64,000 bases of DNA from Egicoccus halophilus (GCF_004300825.1 NZ_CP036250.1:2350001-2414000); one strand, 5' to 3'. Counted from the first letter of the stretch, positions 18,071 to 26,942 are shown. A program made the numbers and translations. Notes: generated by a model not told the origin, from the letters alone.

Positions 18071-19081
18071 TCAGCCCGGGGGCAGCTGCACGTGGAAGGT
18101 GGCGCCGTCCTGGCGGTCGACGTCGAGCCAGACGCGGCCGCCGTGGGCCTCGACCAGCCCGCGGGTGATGTAGAGCCCGAGCCCCGTGCCGGCCCGCCGG
18201 TTGTCGCGTCCGCGGCCGAACTTGCGGAACACCAGCCGGCGTTCCTCCGCCGGGATGCCCCCGCCGTCGTCGGCGACGGCGACGTGCACGCCCCGGTCGG
18301 CGGCGTGGTCGACGTCGATGCGCACCTGGCTCTCGGGGGCGTAGGCCAGGGCGTTCTCGAGCAGGTTGACCAGCACCTGCTCGACCTTGTCCGGATCGGC
18401 CAGCACGCGCGGCAGACCCTCGGCCACGACCAGCCGCAGGTCGCGCCCCTCACCGGGACCGGACACCGCGAGCTTGTCCACCACCTGTCGGGCGAGTTGG
18501 CCCACGTCGACCGGCTGCCGTTGCAGTTGCACCCGTCCGGCGTCGATCCGCGACACGTCGAGCAGTTCGCCGAGCAGCCGTGTGACCCGGTCGGCGTCGG
18601 CGTCGACGGTCTCGAGCATGGCCCGCTTCTGCGCGTCGGAGAACCGGTCCCAACGCGCGAGCAGCGTGCGGGTGAATCCCTTGACGCTGGTGAGCGGCGA
18701 GCGGATCTCGTGCGACACCGTCGCGACGACGTCGCCCTGCACGGCGTCGAGCGCCTCGCGCCGACCGGCGCTGCGCAACGTGACGACGAGCCCGTCGGCG
18801 TGCCAGCGCCCGGCGACCGCGACCGGCCGGCGGCGCCCGCCGACGTCGAGGTGGAGCACCCGCTCGGGCAGCCGGTCCCCGACCTGCGGCCGCCACTGAC
18901 CCAGAACACACTGCACGCCCGCGTCGTCGCGCAGGTCGAGGACCTCCCCCAGGGGCTTGCCCACGACGTCCCGGCCGTCGAGCAGGACCCGTGCCCGGTC
19001 GTTGGCGACCTGCACGATCCCGTCCTCGTCCACGACGATCACGGCCTCCGGCAGGAGGTCGAGAGCGTCGAACGGGTCCAT
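18071..19081 (-). CDS. Soluble PAS-type sensor histidine kinase
   Basis: A 336-residue histidine kinase without transmembrane segments, so a cytoplasmic signal is likely. Residues about 1-105 form a PAS domain (LPEAVIVVDEDGIVQVAND). The HisKA dimerisation helix has the phospho-acceptor His124 in ATVSHEIRSPL. The HATPase domain has LLENALAYAP (N box), VADDGGGIPAEERRLVF (G1) and GTGLGLYI (G2). The ATG has AAGG six bases upstream. No response regulator lies nearby; its neighbours are pheST and an rRNA/tRNA methylase gene, so its partner must be encoded elsewhere. The signal sensed is unknown. Confidence 0.9.
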   Translation of the reverse strand: MDPFDALDLLPEAVIVVDEDGIVQVANDRARVLLDGRDVVGKPLGEVLDLRDDAGVQCVLGQWRPQVGDRLPERVLHLDVGGRRRPVAVAGRWHADGLVVTLRSAGRREALDAVQGDVVATVSHEIRSPLTSVKGFTRTLLARWDRFSDAQKRAMLETVDADADRVTRLLGELLDVSRIDAGRVQLQRQPVDVGQLARQVVDKLAVSGPGEGRDLRLVVAEGLPRVLADPDKVEQVLVNLLENALAYAPESQVRIDVDHAADRGVHVAVADDGGGIPAEERRLVFRKFGRGRDNRRAGTGLGLYITRGLVEAHGGRVWLDVDRQDGATFHVQLPPG

Positions 19082-19109
19082 GACTAGCCTTGACGTGCGC
19101 GGGGCCACC

Positions 19110-19904
19110 CTACCGGGGGGTCGACGGATGCGGTGGAGCGTGCACGGCGCGGGCCGCCGCGTAGATGGCGATCGCGGCCGCGGCGGCGACGTTGAGCGAC
19201 TCGGCCCGACCCCAGCGTGGGATGGCGACCACGTCGTCGAGCCGTGCGGCGGCCGTGTCGGGCAGGCCATGGGCCTCGTTGCCGAGCACGAGGGCCAGTG
19301 GGACGGCGGCCTCGGAGAGGTCGAACACCGAACGCGGTCCGGCGGCGTCCAGGCCGAGCAGCGGCTGACCGGAGGTGCGGCAGGCGGCCGCGACCTCGTC
19401 GAGCGCGACGTCGGTGACCAGCGGCAGGTGGTAGGTGGAGCCGACCGCGGCCCGCACGGCCTTGGGGCCGAACGGGTCGACGCTGCCGGCGGTGAACACG
19501 ACGGCGTCCGCACCGGCCGCGTCGGCCGTACGCAGGATGGTGCCGGCGTTGCCCGGATCGGCGATCTCGTGCAGCACGACCAGCACCCCGTGCCCGACGA
19601 CCTCGTCGAGCGCCGCCGTCGCCGTCCGCGCCACCGCCACGACGCCCTGCGGGGTGGCCGCGTCGGCGAGACGCTCCAGCACGTGGTCCTCGACGAGGTG
19701 GAGGGCGACGCCGTCGGACACGGCCAGCTCGTCGACGAGTCGGCGGGTGACGAACACCTCCTCGACGACCCCGGCGGCGAGCGCCTCACCCACGGCGTTG
19801 GGCCCCTCGACGAGGTGACGTCCGGTCGTGCGACGCTCCCGTCGGCGGGTGAGCGCGGCGGCGTCGCGCACGCGGGGATTGCGGACCGACGTGATCGGTT
19901 CCAC
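19110..19904 (-). CDS. TrmH/SpoU family RNA 2'-O-methyltransferase
   Basis: SAM-dependent RNA ribose methylase with a trefoil-knot (SPOUT) fold, 264 residues. Residues 1-90 make the L30e-like substrate-binding domain (GRHLVEGPNAVGEAL). The knot contains DPGNAGTILRTADAAGAD (motif 1), LALVLGNEAHGLP (motif 2) and ESLNVAAAAAIAIY (motif 3). The GTG at 19904 has GGAGGAG four bases upstream. The target (23S rRNA or tRNA) cannot be decided. The position beside rplT and pheS is typical for this methylase in many bacteria. Confidence 0.92.
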   Translation of the reverse strand: MEPITSVRNPRVRDAAALTRRRERRTTGRHLVEGPNAVGEALAAGVVEEVFVTRRLVDELAVSDGVALHLVEDHVLERLADAATPQGVVAVARTATAALDEVVGHGVLVVLHEIADPGNAGTILRTADAAGADAVVFTAGSVDPFGPKAVRAAVGSTYHLPLVTDVALDEVAAACRTSGQPLLGLDAAGPRSVFDLSEAAVPLALVLGNEAHGLPDTAAARLDDVVAIPRWGRAESLNVAAAAAIAIYAAARAVHAPPHPSTPR

Positions 19905-20071
19905 GACACTCCTCCGGGACGGCGGTCGAGCAGCGCGCGCCCCCTCGTCAGCCGACGACGGATCCCGCACGACACCCGCGGCCAGGGACGCGACGAGCGC
20001 CGGCGCGGTCGCGCGCCGGCGCTCGTTCGGGCGGTTCGGATCCGCGCCAGGCACGGACCCGACGATGCGGC

Positions 20072-20440
20072 TCAGGCCGCCTCGGACTCGAGGGCGGTAC
20101 GGGCCGAGGTGACCAGCGCCGCGAAGGCGGCCTGGTCGTTGACGGCCAGGTCGGCGAGGTTCTTGCGGTCGACCTCGATGCCGGCCAGCTTCAGCCCGTG
20201 CATCAGGCGGCTGTAGCTCAGCCCCTCCTGACGGGCCGCGGCGTTGATACGGGCGATCCACAGCTTGCGGAAGTCGCCCTTGCGCGCACGGCGGTCGCGG
20301 TAGGCGTAGCGCTCGGCGTGGTAGACGGCCTCCTTGGCCACCCGGAACCGGCGGCTGCGGGCACCGCGGAAGCCCTTCGCGCGGTCCATGACCGCCTTGT
20401 GGCTCTTCTTGGCGTGAACGCCACCCTTGACGCGTGCCAT
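20072..20440 (-). CDS. rplT: 50S ribosomal protein L20
   Basis: Early-assembly 23S rRNA-binding protein, 122 residues. It begins [17 protein letters not shown], has the basic N-terminal helix and the conserved [14 protein letters not shown] and [10 protein letters not shown] region. It is the third gene of infC-rpmI-rplT. L20 represses this operon in some bacteria; whether it does here is unknown. Confidence 0.98.
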   Translation of the reverse strand: MARVKGGVHAKKSHKAVMDRAKGFRGARSRRFRVAKEAVYHAERYAYRDRRARKGDFRKLWIARINAAARQEGLSYSRLMHGLKLAGIEVDRKNLADLAVNDQAAFAALVTSARTALESEAA

Positions 20441-20532
20441 GGGGGGTCCTCCTCGTGCTCGAGGACGTCGGGGGTCGCCGACGTCGGGGAATCAGGTCGT
20501 GGGTCGCGACGCGGGACGCGTCGCACGCGGCT

Positions 20533-20727
20533 CTACTGGTTGAGGAGGCGCTTGATGTTCTTCGCCGGCTTCCCGGTGATCTCGGTCTCACCGGAGAGCC
20601 GGCGCTTGCGGCGGGCGCTCTTCTTCTCGAGCAGGTGGGCGCGGTTCTTCTGCGAGACCATGACCTTGCCGTTGCGGGTCACGCGGAAACGCTTCTTGGT
20701 GCCGCTGTGCGTCTTCTGCTTCGGCAT
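20533..20727 (-). CDS. rpmI: 50S ribosomal protein L35
   Basis: Small basic ribosomal protein, 64 residues, start MPKQKTHSGTKKRFRVT, with the family pattern HLLEKKSARRKRRL. I set the start at the ATG 20727; longer readings cover the intergenic hairpin. It lies between infC and rplT. Confidence 0.97.
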   Translation of the reverse strand: MPKQKTHSGTKKRFRVTRNGKVMVSQKNRAHLLEKKSARRKRRLSGETEITGKPAKNIKRLLNQ

Positions 20728-20781
20728 CTGGGAACTGCCTTCGTCGGGGCGCGCGGACGCGCGTCGGGGCGTACGGGAGTT

Positions 20782-20811
20782 GCCGGACGGTGCGGGGTGC
20801 CACCGTCCGGC
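20782..20811. promoter_or_regulatory. Strong hairpin between infC and rpmI
   Basis: Perfect 11-bp inverted repeat (GCCGGACGGTG / CACCGTCCGGC) with an 8-base loop, starting 12 bases after the infC stop. There is no U-tract on the minus-strand transcript, so it may be an attenuating or processing hairpin and not a full terminator. A role in setting IF3:L35:L20 ratios is inference. Confidence 0.55.
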
Positions 20812-20823
20812 CACGACGGACGG

Positions 20824-21456
20824 TCAGGCCGGTGCGTCCGCGGAGCCGTCCCGCCCGGCGGGCTCACCGGTCGCGGCGGGCTCACCGGCAGTGGCGGGCG
20901 GCTCACCGGCGGTGCGCGCCGGCTTCTCGGCCTTCGGGGGCTTGGGCTTGACCGGGGCGAGGACCATGACCATGTTGCGGCCGTCGACCTTCGGACTCGC
21001 CTCGACGGTCGCCAACTCGCTCATGTCCTCGGCGAGACGGTCGAGCAGTCGCAGGCCGAGCTCCGTGTGGCTCATCTCGCGACCACGGAACATGATCGAG
21101 GCACGGACCTTGGAGCCGTCGAGCAGGAAGCGCCGGACGTGCCCGGACTTCGTGCCGTAGTCGTTGTCGGAGATCTTGGGGCGCATCTTGATCTCCTTGA
21201 CGGAGATCTGGTTCTGCCGCTTGCGCGCCTCCTTCTCCTTCTGCTCCTGCTCGTACTTGTTCTTGCCGAAGTCCATGATGCGGCACACCGGCGGGTCGGC
21301 CTGGGGTGCCACCTCCACGAGATCGAGCTCCTGCTCCCGCGCGCGGCGCAGGGCCTGCGCGAGGGGCACGATCCCGATCTGCGTCCCGTCGGCGTCCACG
21401 AGACGGACGCGGGGAACCTTGATCTCGGCGTTCAGCCGCTGCTGCTGCTCGTTGAT
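20824..21456 (-). CDS. infC: Translation initiation factor IF-3 (AUC start)
   Basis: IF3 binds the 30S subunit and rejects non-canonical initiation complexes. The 210-residue product has the N-domain (INEQQQRLNAEIKVPRVRLV near the start), the linker KEKEARKRQNQISVKEIKM, and the C-domain (RPKISDNDYGTKSGHVRRFL). A proline/alanine-rich tail of about 40 residues follows. No ATG, GTG or TTG fits the N-terminus. The codon ATC at 21456 is preceded by AGGAGG with a 7-base spacer, so I call an AUC start. Rare AUU/AUC starts are the known basis of infC autoregulation in other bacteria. Start position is strong, autoregulation inferred. Confidence 0.95.
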   Translation of the reverse strand: MNEQQQRLNAEIKVPRVRLVDADGTQIGIVPLAQALRRAREQELDLVEVAPQADPPVCRIMDFGKNKYEQEQKEKEARKRQNQISVKEIKMRPKISDNDYGTKSGHVRRFLLDGSKVRASIMFRGREMSHTELGLRLLDRLAEDMSELATVEASPKVDGRNMVMVLAPVKPKPPKAEKPARTAGEPPATAGEPAATGEPAGRDGSADAPA

Positions 21457-21806
21457 GCTGCTGCCTCCTCGAGACGTCGACGCACCGCCACCTGCGGTGC
21501 ACCGGGCTGCCGGACGGCCGGGTCGTCGCGGACGGTGCGTCGGGCACGGCCACAACGACGAAACGGCGACCCGTCGGGCCGCCGCTCAGGAACGTCGTCG
21601 ACCGACCTCCGAACGACATGGATCGCGACGTACGTCGACGACCACGCCGTCACCAGAGGTGCGGCTCGGACGGACCCGAACAGGTCTGGCCTGGCGGGTG
21701 GGCGGTCCGTCGTTCCCCGGTGGACCGGACGAGCCGGACCGGACGGCGGAGCGCCACTTGATCTGAAATTGTGCACGACCACGTGCGGTCGCAGGCTTCG
21801 AGCCTA
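21457..21806 (-). promoter_or_regulatory. infC promoter and long 5' leader
   Basis: A TAGGCT hexamer on the minus strand (21801-21806) is the best -10 candidate for the infC-rpmI-rplT operon. It implies a leader of about 335 bases before the AUC start. The leader contains an AT-rich patch (21757-21775) and several GC-rich inverted repeats, but I recognise no known ribosomal leader motif. The only ribosome-binding site I trust is AGGAGG at 21464-21469. Apart from this the 423-bp gap to the next gene holds nothing I can name. Confidence 0.45.
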
Positions 21807-21879
21807 CCACCTCGACCGCGGGCGCGTCGAGCGCACGTCGTCGGCCCCGCGCATCGGCGTGGCCGACCGCCGCGCGGGG

Positions 21880-22365
21880 TCAGCGACCCGGCACCCACAG
21901 TCGCGACGCCGCCGACCCGGGCCCACCCGTTGGTGGGGTCGAGGCGCCACCGCTCGGCGGGGTCTGCTGGCCGCCCGACGCGCCACCGGTGTCCGTCGCG
22001 TCACCGTCCTGCGGCGCGGCGAGGTCACCCTCCTCGACGTGGCCCTGCGCACCGGCCTGGGTGACCTCCCGCTCCGCCTCGACCTGCGCCAGGCGCAGCT
22101 GCTCGAGCGCCTGATCGAGCTGCGAGGTCAGGTCCTCGGGCAGTCGACCGCGGACCTGCTCGGTCAGACCACCGACGAGGTCGATCAGCAGCCGGCCGTC
22201 CTGCCGGCCGAGCTTGACCTGGGCCGCGTTGAGCAGCGCCGAGGCGACCTCGGCGACGACCTGCTCGACGGGGGCGACACGCAGCTGGCCGAGATAGGCG
22301 CGGACCTCCTCCTCGGAAGGCTGTTGACCGGCGGCCTGGGACGGATCGAACGGGACGTCGCTCAC
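21880..22365 (-). CDS. DUF1844 domain protein
   Basis: A 161-residue acidic protein. Residues about 18-95 match DUF1844 (YLGQLRVAPVEQVVAEVASALLNAAQVKLG, read in parts, followed by LLIDLVGGLTEQVRGRLPEDL). The last 60 residues are low-complexity Gly/Pro/Thr/Gln. The GTG at 22365 has AGGAG six bases upstream. DUF1844 genes commonly lie upstream of infC in actinobacteria, as here. The function is not established. A TAGGCT hexamer at 22424-22429 (minus strand) is its probable -10 box. Confidence 0.85.
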   Translation of the reverse strand: MSDVPFDPSQAAGQQPSEEEVRAYLGQLRVAPVEQVVAEVASALLNAAQVKLGRQDGRLLIDLVGGLTEQVRGRLPEDLTSQLDQALEQLRLAQVEAEREVTQAGAQGHVEEGDLAAPQDGDATDTGGASGGQQTPPSGGASTPPTGGPGSAASRLWVPGR

Positions 22366-22423
22366 GCGGCGCTCCTGACGGGTCGAGGACGATGGATGGC
22401 TCGTGGACGAGCACGTCGCTGCG

Positions 22424-22429
22424 AGCCTA
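22424..22429 (-). promoter_or_regulatory. Predicted -10 box for DUF1844 gene
   Basis: TAGGCT on the minus strand, about 58 bases before the GTG start. Forty bases away, on the plus strand, the same hexamer (22467-22472) faces hisE, so this 158-bp gap is a divergent promoter region with two matching hexamers. Confidence 0.45.
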
Positions 22430-22466
22430 CCGGCGTCGGTCGCACCGGTCCGGGCCCGGGCTCCCC

Positions 22467-22472
22467 TAGGCT
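22467..22472 (+). promoter_or_regulatory. Predicted -10 box for hisE-hisG
   Basis: TAGGCT on the plus strand, 51 bases before the hisE GTG. It gives a short leader with no recognised attenuator. Confidence 0.45.
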
Positions 22473-22523
22473 GCACCTTCGAGCCCCGCGTCTCGCGTCC
22501 CGTCCGTCAGGCCCACCACTGCC

Positions 22524-22787
22524 GTGAAGACCTTCGAGCAACTCTTCGACGAGCTCGCCGCCAAGGCCGAGAACCGCCCCGCGGGCTCCCGCACGGTCGC
22601 CGAACTCGACGCCGGCGTGCACGCCATCGGCAAGAAGATCGTCGAGGAGGCGGCCGAGGTGTGGATGGCGGCCGAGCACGAGACCGACGAGCGCACCGCC
22701 GAAGAGGTCTCGCAGCTGCTCTACCACCTGCAGGTGCTGCTGCTGGCCCGCGGACTGACGCTCGACGACGTCTACCGCCACCTGTAG
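22524..22787 (+). CDS. hisE: Phosphoribosyl-ATP pyrophosphatase
   Basis: Second step of histidine synthesis: converts PR-ATP to PR-AMP. The 87-residue all-helical protein has the MazG-like metal-binding pattern [13 protein letters not shown] with further acidic residues in [19 protein letters not shown]. It is the stand-alone short form, not fused to hisI. GTG start. hisG follows 63 bp downstream, an arrangement common in actinobacteria. Confidence 0.95.
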   Translation: MKTFEQLFDELAAKAENRPAGSRTVAELDAGVHAIGKKIVEEAAEVWMAAEHETDERTAEEVSQLLYHLQVLLLARGLTLDDVYRHL

Positions 22788-22850
22788 GGCGCCCCCCACG
22801 CCACCCGACGAGTCCTGCCCGACGCGTCCTGTCCGACGAGGTCCCACCCG

Positions 22851-23699
22851 ATGCTGCGTGTCGCCGTCCCCAACAAGGGTTCGCTGTCCGAACCCGCCGT
22901 CGAGATGCTGCGTGAGGCGGGCTACCGCCAGCGTGCCGCCCGACACGAGCTCGTGCTGGTCGATGCCGACAACGACACCGAGTTCTTCTTCCTGCGGCCG
23001 CGCGACATCGCCACCTATGTCGGTGCCGGCCAGCTCGACGTCGGCATCACCGGCCGTGACCTGCTGCTCGACGGCCACAGCGACGCCGAGGAACTGCTGC
23101 CGCTGGGCTTCGCCCGCTCCACGTTCCACTACGCGACCGTTCCGGGCACGGCGGCGTCCGTCGACGACTTCGCCGGCAAGCGCATCGCGACCAGCTATCC
23201 CGGCATCGTGCGTCGCGACCTCGACGCGCGGGGCATCGAGGCGGAGGTGATCCGCCTCGACGGTGCCGTGGAGACGGCGGTCCGGCTCGGGGTGGCCGAC
23301 ATCGTCGCCGACGTGGTGGAGACCGGCGCGACCCTGCGCCAGGCCGGCCTCGAGGTCCTCGGCGAGGCGATCCTGCACTCCGAGGCGGTGCTGGTCCGTG
23401 ACGCCCGCGGCGGTCCGCCCAGCCCGCAGGTCGAACAGCTCGCGCGGCGACTCAACGGCGTCATCATCGCCCGTCAGTACGTCATGATCGACTACGACGT
23501 CCGGGTGGAGGCGGTCGACGACGCCTGTGCGCTCACGCCGGGGATCGAGTCGCCCACCGTCTCGCCCCTGCACGACAAGGGATGGGTCGCCGTGCGCGCC
23601 ATGGTCGAGCGCAAGCAGACCAACCGCATCATGGACGAGCTGTGGGAGCTCGGCGCCCGCGGGATCCTGGTCACCGACATCCTCGCCTGCCGGCTGTAG
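22851..23699 (+). CDS. hisG: ATP phosphoribosyltransferase, long form
   Basis: First and committed enzyme of histidine synthesis. At 282 residues it is the long form with its own C-terminal regulatory domain (about 210-282, with LHDKGWVAVRAMVERKQTN), so it should be histidine-inhibited without HisZ. The catalytic part has VAVPNKGSL at the start and DIVADVVETGATLRQAGL, the PRPP-binding loop (about 153-170). It is followed after two bases by the Nudix gene. Confidence 0.96.
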   Translation: MLRVAVPNKGSLSEPAVEMLREAGYRQRAARHELVLVDADNDTEFFFLRPRDIATYVGAGQLDVGITGRDLLLDGHSDAEELLPLGFARSTFHYATVPGTAASVDDFAGKRIATSYPGIVRRDLDARGIEAEVIRLDGAVETAVRLGVADIVADVVETGATLRQAGLEVLGEAILHSEAVLVRDARGGPPSPQVEQLARRLNGVIIARQYVMIDYDVRVEAVDDACALTPGIESPTVSPLHDKGWVAVRAMVERKQTNRIMDELWELGARGILVTDILACRL

Positions 23700-23701
23700 T
23701 C

Positions 23702-24235
23702 GTGGCGCGCTCCGGCCACGTCGCCGAACTGCGGGCCCTGGTGGGCACGCGCCGGCTGCTGCTGCCCTCGGTGGGCACGGCGGTGTTCGACCGCGACCGG
23801 CTGCTGCTGGTCCGCCACGCCGACGGCAGCCACGACTGGGGCCTGCCCGGTGGGGCGATCGAGCCGGGCGAGCGACCCGCCGACGCGGCGGTGCGCGAGG
23901 TCCACGAGGAGACGGGACTGCACGTCGAGCTCCGCGCGCTGGCCGGCGTGCTCGGCGGCGCCGGCCGGGAGATCGCGTACGACAACGGGGACGTGACCGC
24001 CTACGTGACCAGCGTGTTCACCGCGACGGCACGCGACCCGGCGGCGCTGCGCGTCGACCCGCGCGAACTCGTCGAGGCGGCCTGGTTCGCACCCGGGGAG
24101 CTGGCACGGCTGTCGCTGCCGGCGTCCGCCGCGGAGGCGGTCGCCGCCGCCGTGGCGGTCCACGTCGACGGCGCCCCGGCGAGCTTCGCCCCGGCCACCT
24201 GGGACCCGCCCGGTCAGGCGCGGACCGACGCGTAG
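23702..24235 (+). CDS. Nudix hydrolase
   Basis: A 177-residue hydrolase of nucleoside-diphosphate-linked compounds. The Nudix box is intact (GGAIEPGERPADAAVREVHEETGLHVEL region, with REVHEETG as the metal-binding core). It is preceded by a beta-rich VFDRDRLLLVRHADG, and the end is DPPGQARTDA. The GTG at 23702 starts two bases after the hisG stop without a Shine-Dalgarno, so coupling to hisG is likely. The substrate is unknown; sanitising or NUDT-type activity is possible. Its last 22 bases overlap the tail of the convergent HelD gene. Confidence 0.9.
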   Translation: MARSGHVAELRALVGTRRLLLPSVGTAVFDRDRLLLVRHADGSHDWGLPGGAIEPGERPADAAVREVHEETGLHVELRALAGVLGGAGREIAYDNGDVTAYVTSVFTATARDPAALRVDPRELVEAAWFAPGELARLSLPASAAEAVAAAVAVHVDGAPASFAPATWDPPGQARTDA

Positions 24236-26460
24236 CGCTCCTCGCCCGGCACGGGCGCGTCGGGGGCGGCCACGACCGCCAACGACCGGGTCGCGCGCGT
24301 GACGGCCACGTACAGCTGGTGCAGGCCGACCGCCGACGCCTCGGCGATGCGGTCGGGCGCGACCACCACGACGTCGTCGAACTCGAGCCCCTTGACGGTG
24401 CGCGCGTCGAGCACCCGCACCCGCTCCCGCCGTTCGTCCTCCGCCTCGGCCCCCTCGAGGGTCGAGGTCAGCTCGGGCAGCAACTCGGGTGGACCGATCA
24501 GCACGACCGTGCCGTCGGCCCGTGCGGCCGCGTCGAGGGCCGTCCCGACCGCGACACCGACGAGGTCGTCGGTGCGGTGCAGCGTGGGCCGGTGACCGCT
24601 CTCGCGAACCGCGCGCGGGACGGCGTCGGGGTCGTGGTCGGCGGCCTCGAGCACGGCACGGGCCACCTCGACGATCTCCGCCGGGGTGCGGTAGTTGACC
24701 GACAGCGACTGCACGGCGACCTGCCGGCGGCCGATGAGGCGCGCCACGGCGTCCCAGTCCCGTGGTTCGGCCACGCGGCTGCGCTGGGCCAGGTCCCCCA
24801 CCACCGTCCACGAGGCGTACGGGCCCCGGCGGGCCACCATCCGCCACTGCATCGGGGTGAGGTCCTGCGCCTCGTCGACCACGACGTGGGCGAAGTCCCG
24901 GTAGTCGTCGGCCTCGACGTCGGCGGGCGCGACCGCCGCCGGACCGGGGTCGCCCGTGACACGCAGGCCGGGGTCCCGGTCCCGTGGCGACTCGGTGCTC
25001 GCCTCGGGAACACGGCCGAGCACCGCACGGACCTCGTCGAGCAGTGCCACGTCGTCGAGCGTCCAGCCCTCCGCCTGCTGCCAGGCGTCGTGCAACCGCC
25101 CGCGTGCCTCGGCGCCGAGCAGGTCACCGGCGAGGCGGTCGAGATCCACCCGGCCGGACGCCAGCCGCGCCAGCACGTCGGCGGGGTCGAGCTCGGGCCA
25201 GAAGCATCGCCGCAGCATCGTGACCTGCGCGGCCTCCTCCAGCGCCTGGTCGAAGCCCGTGCCGGATCGCTCCTCGGGCGGACGGGCTCCCGCGGCGCGA
25301 CGCGCGCCCCGCCACGCCTTCCACAACGCCGCGCGCAGCGCGTCGTCGGCCGCCGCCGCGCGAGCGTGGTAGGTGGTCACGTCCCGGTCGGAGGAGACCC
25401 GCCCGAGCAGGCGCCGACGCAGCCCGGCCAGCGTGCGTCCGTCGAGCCGGGCCGTCGTGCCCTCGAAGCTGAACCGGGTGGCGGGGGGCAGCGGCGGCAC
25501 GGCCGCGGCGACCGCGCGACGGCACACCTCGATCATGGCGAGATCGCCCTTGACCGCCGCGACGTCGGGTTCGTCCCAACCGGTGACCCGCACCCCGCGC
25601 GGGGCGAAACCGTCCAGGGCCCGTTGGACCGCCCGGTCCTCGCCCAGCGAGGGCAGCACCCGCGCCGTGTACTCGGTGAACGCCTGCGAGGGCCCCACCA
25701 CCAGGATGCCGCGGCCCTCGAAGCGGTCGCGGTCGCCGTAGAGCAGGTAGGCGACCCGGTGCAGTGCGACGACCGTCTTGCCGGTCCCCGGGCCGCCGGT
25801 CACCACCAGCGTCCCGGTCGCGGGCGAGCGGATGATCCGGTCCTGGTCGGCCTGGATCGTGGCGACGATGTCACGCATGTGGGCGGTGCGGTGCCGCGAC
25901 AGGGCGGCGAGCAGCGCTCCCTGACCGGTGACCGACGACAGCCCGAGTTCCTCGGCCGCATCGGCGTCGAGCAGTTCGTCGTCGAGGTCGCGCACGGTGC
26001 GGCCCCGGGTGACCAGGGTGCGGCGGCGCACGACGTCCATCGGCGTCGCCGGGGTGGCCTGGTAGAAGGCCGCCGACGCGGGCGCGCGCCAGTCGACGAG
26101 CAGCACGTCGCCGGACTCGTCGACCACGGAGATCCGCCCGACGTGCAGGTCGTCCCCGTCACGCAGGTCGAGGCGCCCGAACGCGAGCGACTCGACGTCC
26201 CCGAAGGTGTAGCGTGCCGCCCGCGTGGCGTGGTGATGGGCGGTGACGTCGCGTTCGAAGCGGGCCTGGAAGGTCGAACCGGAACGGTCGGCGGCCGCCT
26301 CGGCCGCGCGGGCGTCGGCGCGCTCACGCAGGTGCTCGACGCGGTCGTGGACCCGGTGCAGGTGGTCCTGCTCGGCCTCGAGGGCGGCACGCTTGGCACC
26401 GGCGCCCGGTTCGGTCGTCACGGTGTCGTCGGCGGGGGGTGGGGTCGCAGCGGAGCTCAC
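24214..26460 (-). CDS. HelD-like superfamily 1 ATPase
   Basis: A 748-residue UvrD-related motor protein resembling HelD, which removes stalled RNA polymerase from DNA. The N-terminal 110 residues are an arginine/glutamate-rich coiled coil (EQDHLHRVHDRVEHLRERA), the part of HelD that enters the polymerase channel. The Walker A motif GGPGTGKTVVALHR lies near 222. Motif II is VVDEAQDLTPMQW, motif III TVVGDLAQRS, and motifs V/VI DARTVKGLEFDDVVVV and LYVAVTRATRSL. The GTG start overlaps the ribH stop by four bases, so it is read as the last gene of the riboflavin operon. HelD relatives include rifamycin-resistance HelR; no evidence for that here. Confidence 0.9.
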   Translation of the reverse strand: MSSAATPPPADDTVTTEPGAGAKRAALEAEQDHLHRVHDRVEHLRERADARAAEAAADRSGSTFQARFERDVTAHHHATRAARYTFGDVESLAFGRLDLRDGDDLHVGRISVVDESGDVLLVDWRAPASAAFYQATPATPMDVVRRRTLVTRGRTVRDLDDELLDADAAEELGLSSVTGQGALLAALSRHRTAHMRDIVATIQADQDRIIRSPATGTLVVTGGPGTGKTVVALHRVAYLLYGDRDRFEGRGILVVGPSQAFTEYTARVLPSLGEDRAVQRALDGFAPRGVRVTGWDEPDVAAVKGDLAMIEVCRRAVAAAVPPLPPATRFSFEGTTARLDGRTLAGLRRRLLGRVSSDRDVTTYHARAAAADDALRAALWKAWRGARRAAGARPPEERSGTGFDQALEEAAQVTMLRRCFWPELDPADVLARLASGRVDLDRLAGDLLGAEARGRLHDAWQQAEGWTLDDVALLDEVRAVLGRVPEASTESPRDRDPGLRVTGDPGPAAVAPADVEADDYRDFAHVVVDEAQDLTPMQWRMVARRGPYASWTVVGDLAQRSRVAEPRDWDAVARLIGRRQVAVQSLSVNYRTPAEIVEVARAVLEAADHDPDAVPRAVRESGHRPTLHRTDDLVGVAVGTALDAAARADGTVVLIGPPELLPELTSTLEGAEAEDERRERVRVLDARTVKGLEFDDVVVVAPDRIAEASAVGLHQLYVAVTRATRSLAVVAAPDAPVPGEERYASVRA

Positions 26461-26942
26461 AGCTGGCGCAGCACCCGTGCGGTCTCCACCACGCTCAGCG
26501 CCGCCTCGGCGCCCTTGTTGCCGAGCTTGCCGCCGGCGCGCTCGACGGCCTGCTCCCACGTGTCGGTGGTGAGCACGCCGAAGGCGATCGGGACCCCGGT
26601 CTCGCGGGCCACCGCCCCGACGCCGGAGGCGGCCTCGCCGGCGACGTAGTCGAAGTGCGGCGTCGATCCGCGCACGACGCAACCGAGCGCGACGAGCGCG
26701 TCGACCTCTCCCCCGGTCGCGAGTCGGCGCAGCACGACCGGCAGCTCGAACGCCCCGGGCACCCACGCCACGGTCAGCGCCGACGGGGAGGCACCGTGCC
26801 GGCGCAGCGCACCGAGCGCACCGTCGACGAGGCGCTCGACGATGGCCTCGTTGAAGCGTGCGGCGACGATGCCGATGCGCAGGCCACCGGCGTCGGGGCC
26901 ACCTTCCACGACGCGGACGTCGTTGCTGGGGTTCGGGGTCAC
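26457..26942 (-). CDS. ribH: 6,7-dimethyl-8-ribityllumazine synthase
   Basis: Makes lumazine from the butanone phosphate and the pyrimidine intermediate; usually forms pentamers or 60-mer capsids. The 161-residue protein has [34 protein letters not shown] and the core [18 protein letters not shown]. It ends with the usual [18 protein letters not shown] at 26942 overlaps the ribBA stop (GTGA). Confidence 0.97.
   Translation of the reverse strand: MTPNPSNDVRVVEGGPDAGGLRIGIVAARFNEAIVERLVDGALGALRRHGASPSALTVAWVPGAFELPVVLRRLATGGEVDALVALGCVVRGSTPHFDYVAGEAASGVGAVARETGVPIAFGVLTTDTWEQAVERAGGKLGNKGAEAALSVVETARVLRQL

Noticed and set aside
23527-26649. 1,040-codon open frame on the plus strand
   Set aside because: It covers the Nudix gene in another frame and is antisense to the HelD-like gene; its composition is Arg/Gly-rich without any motif.
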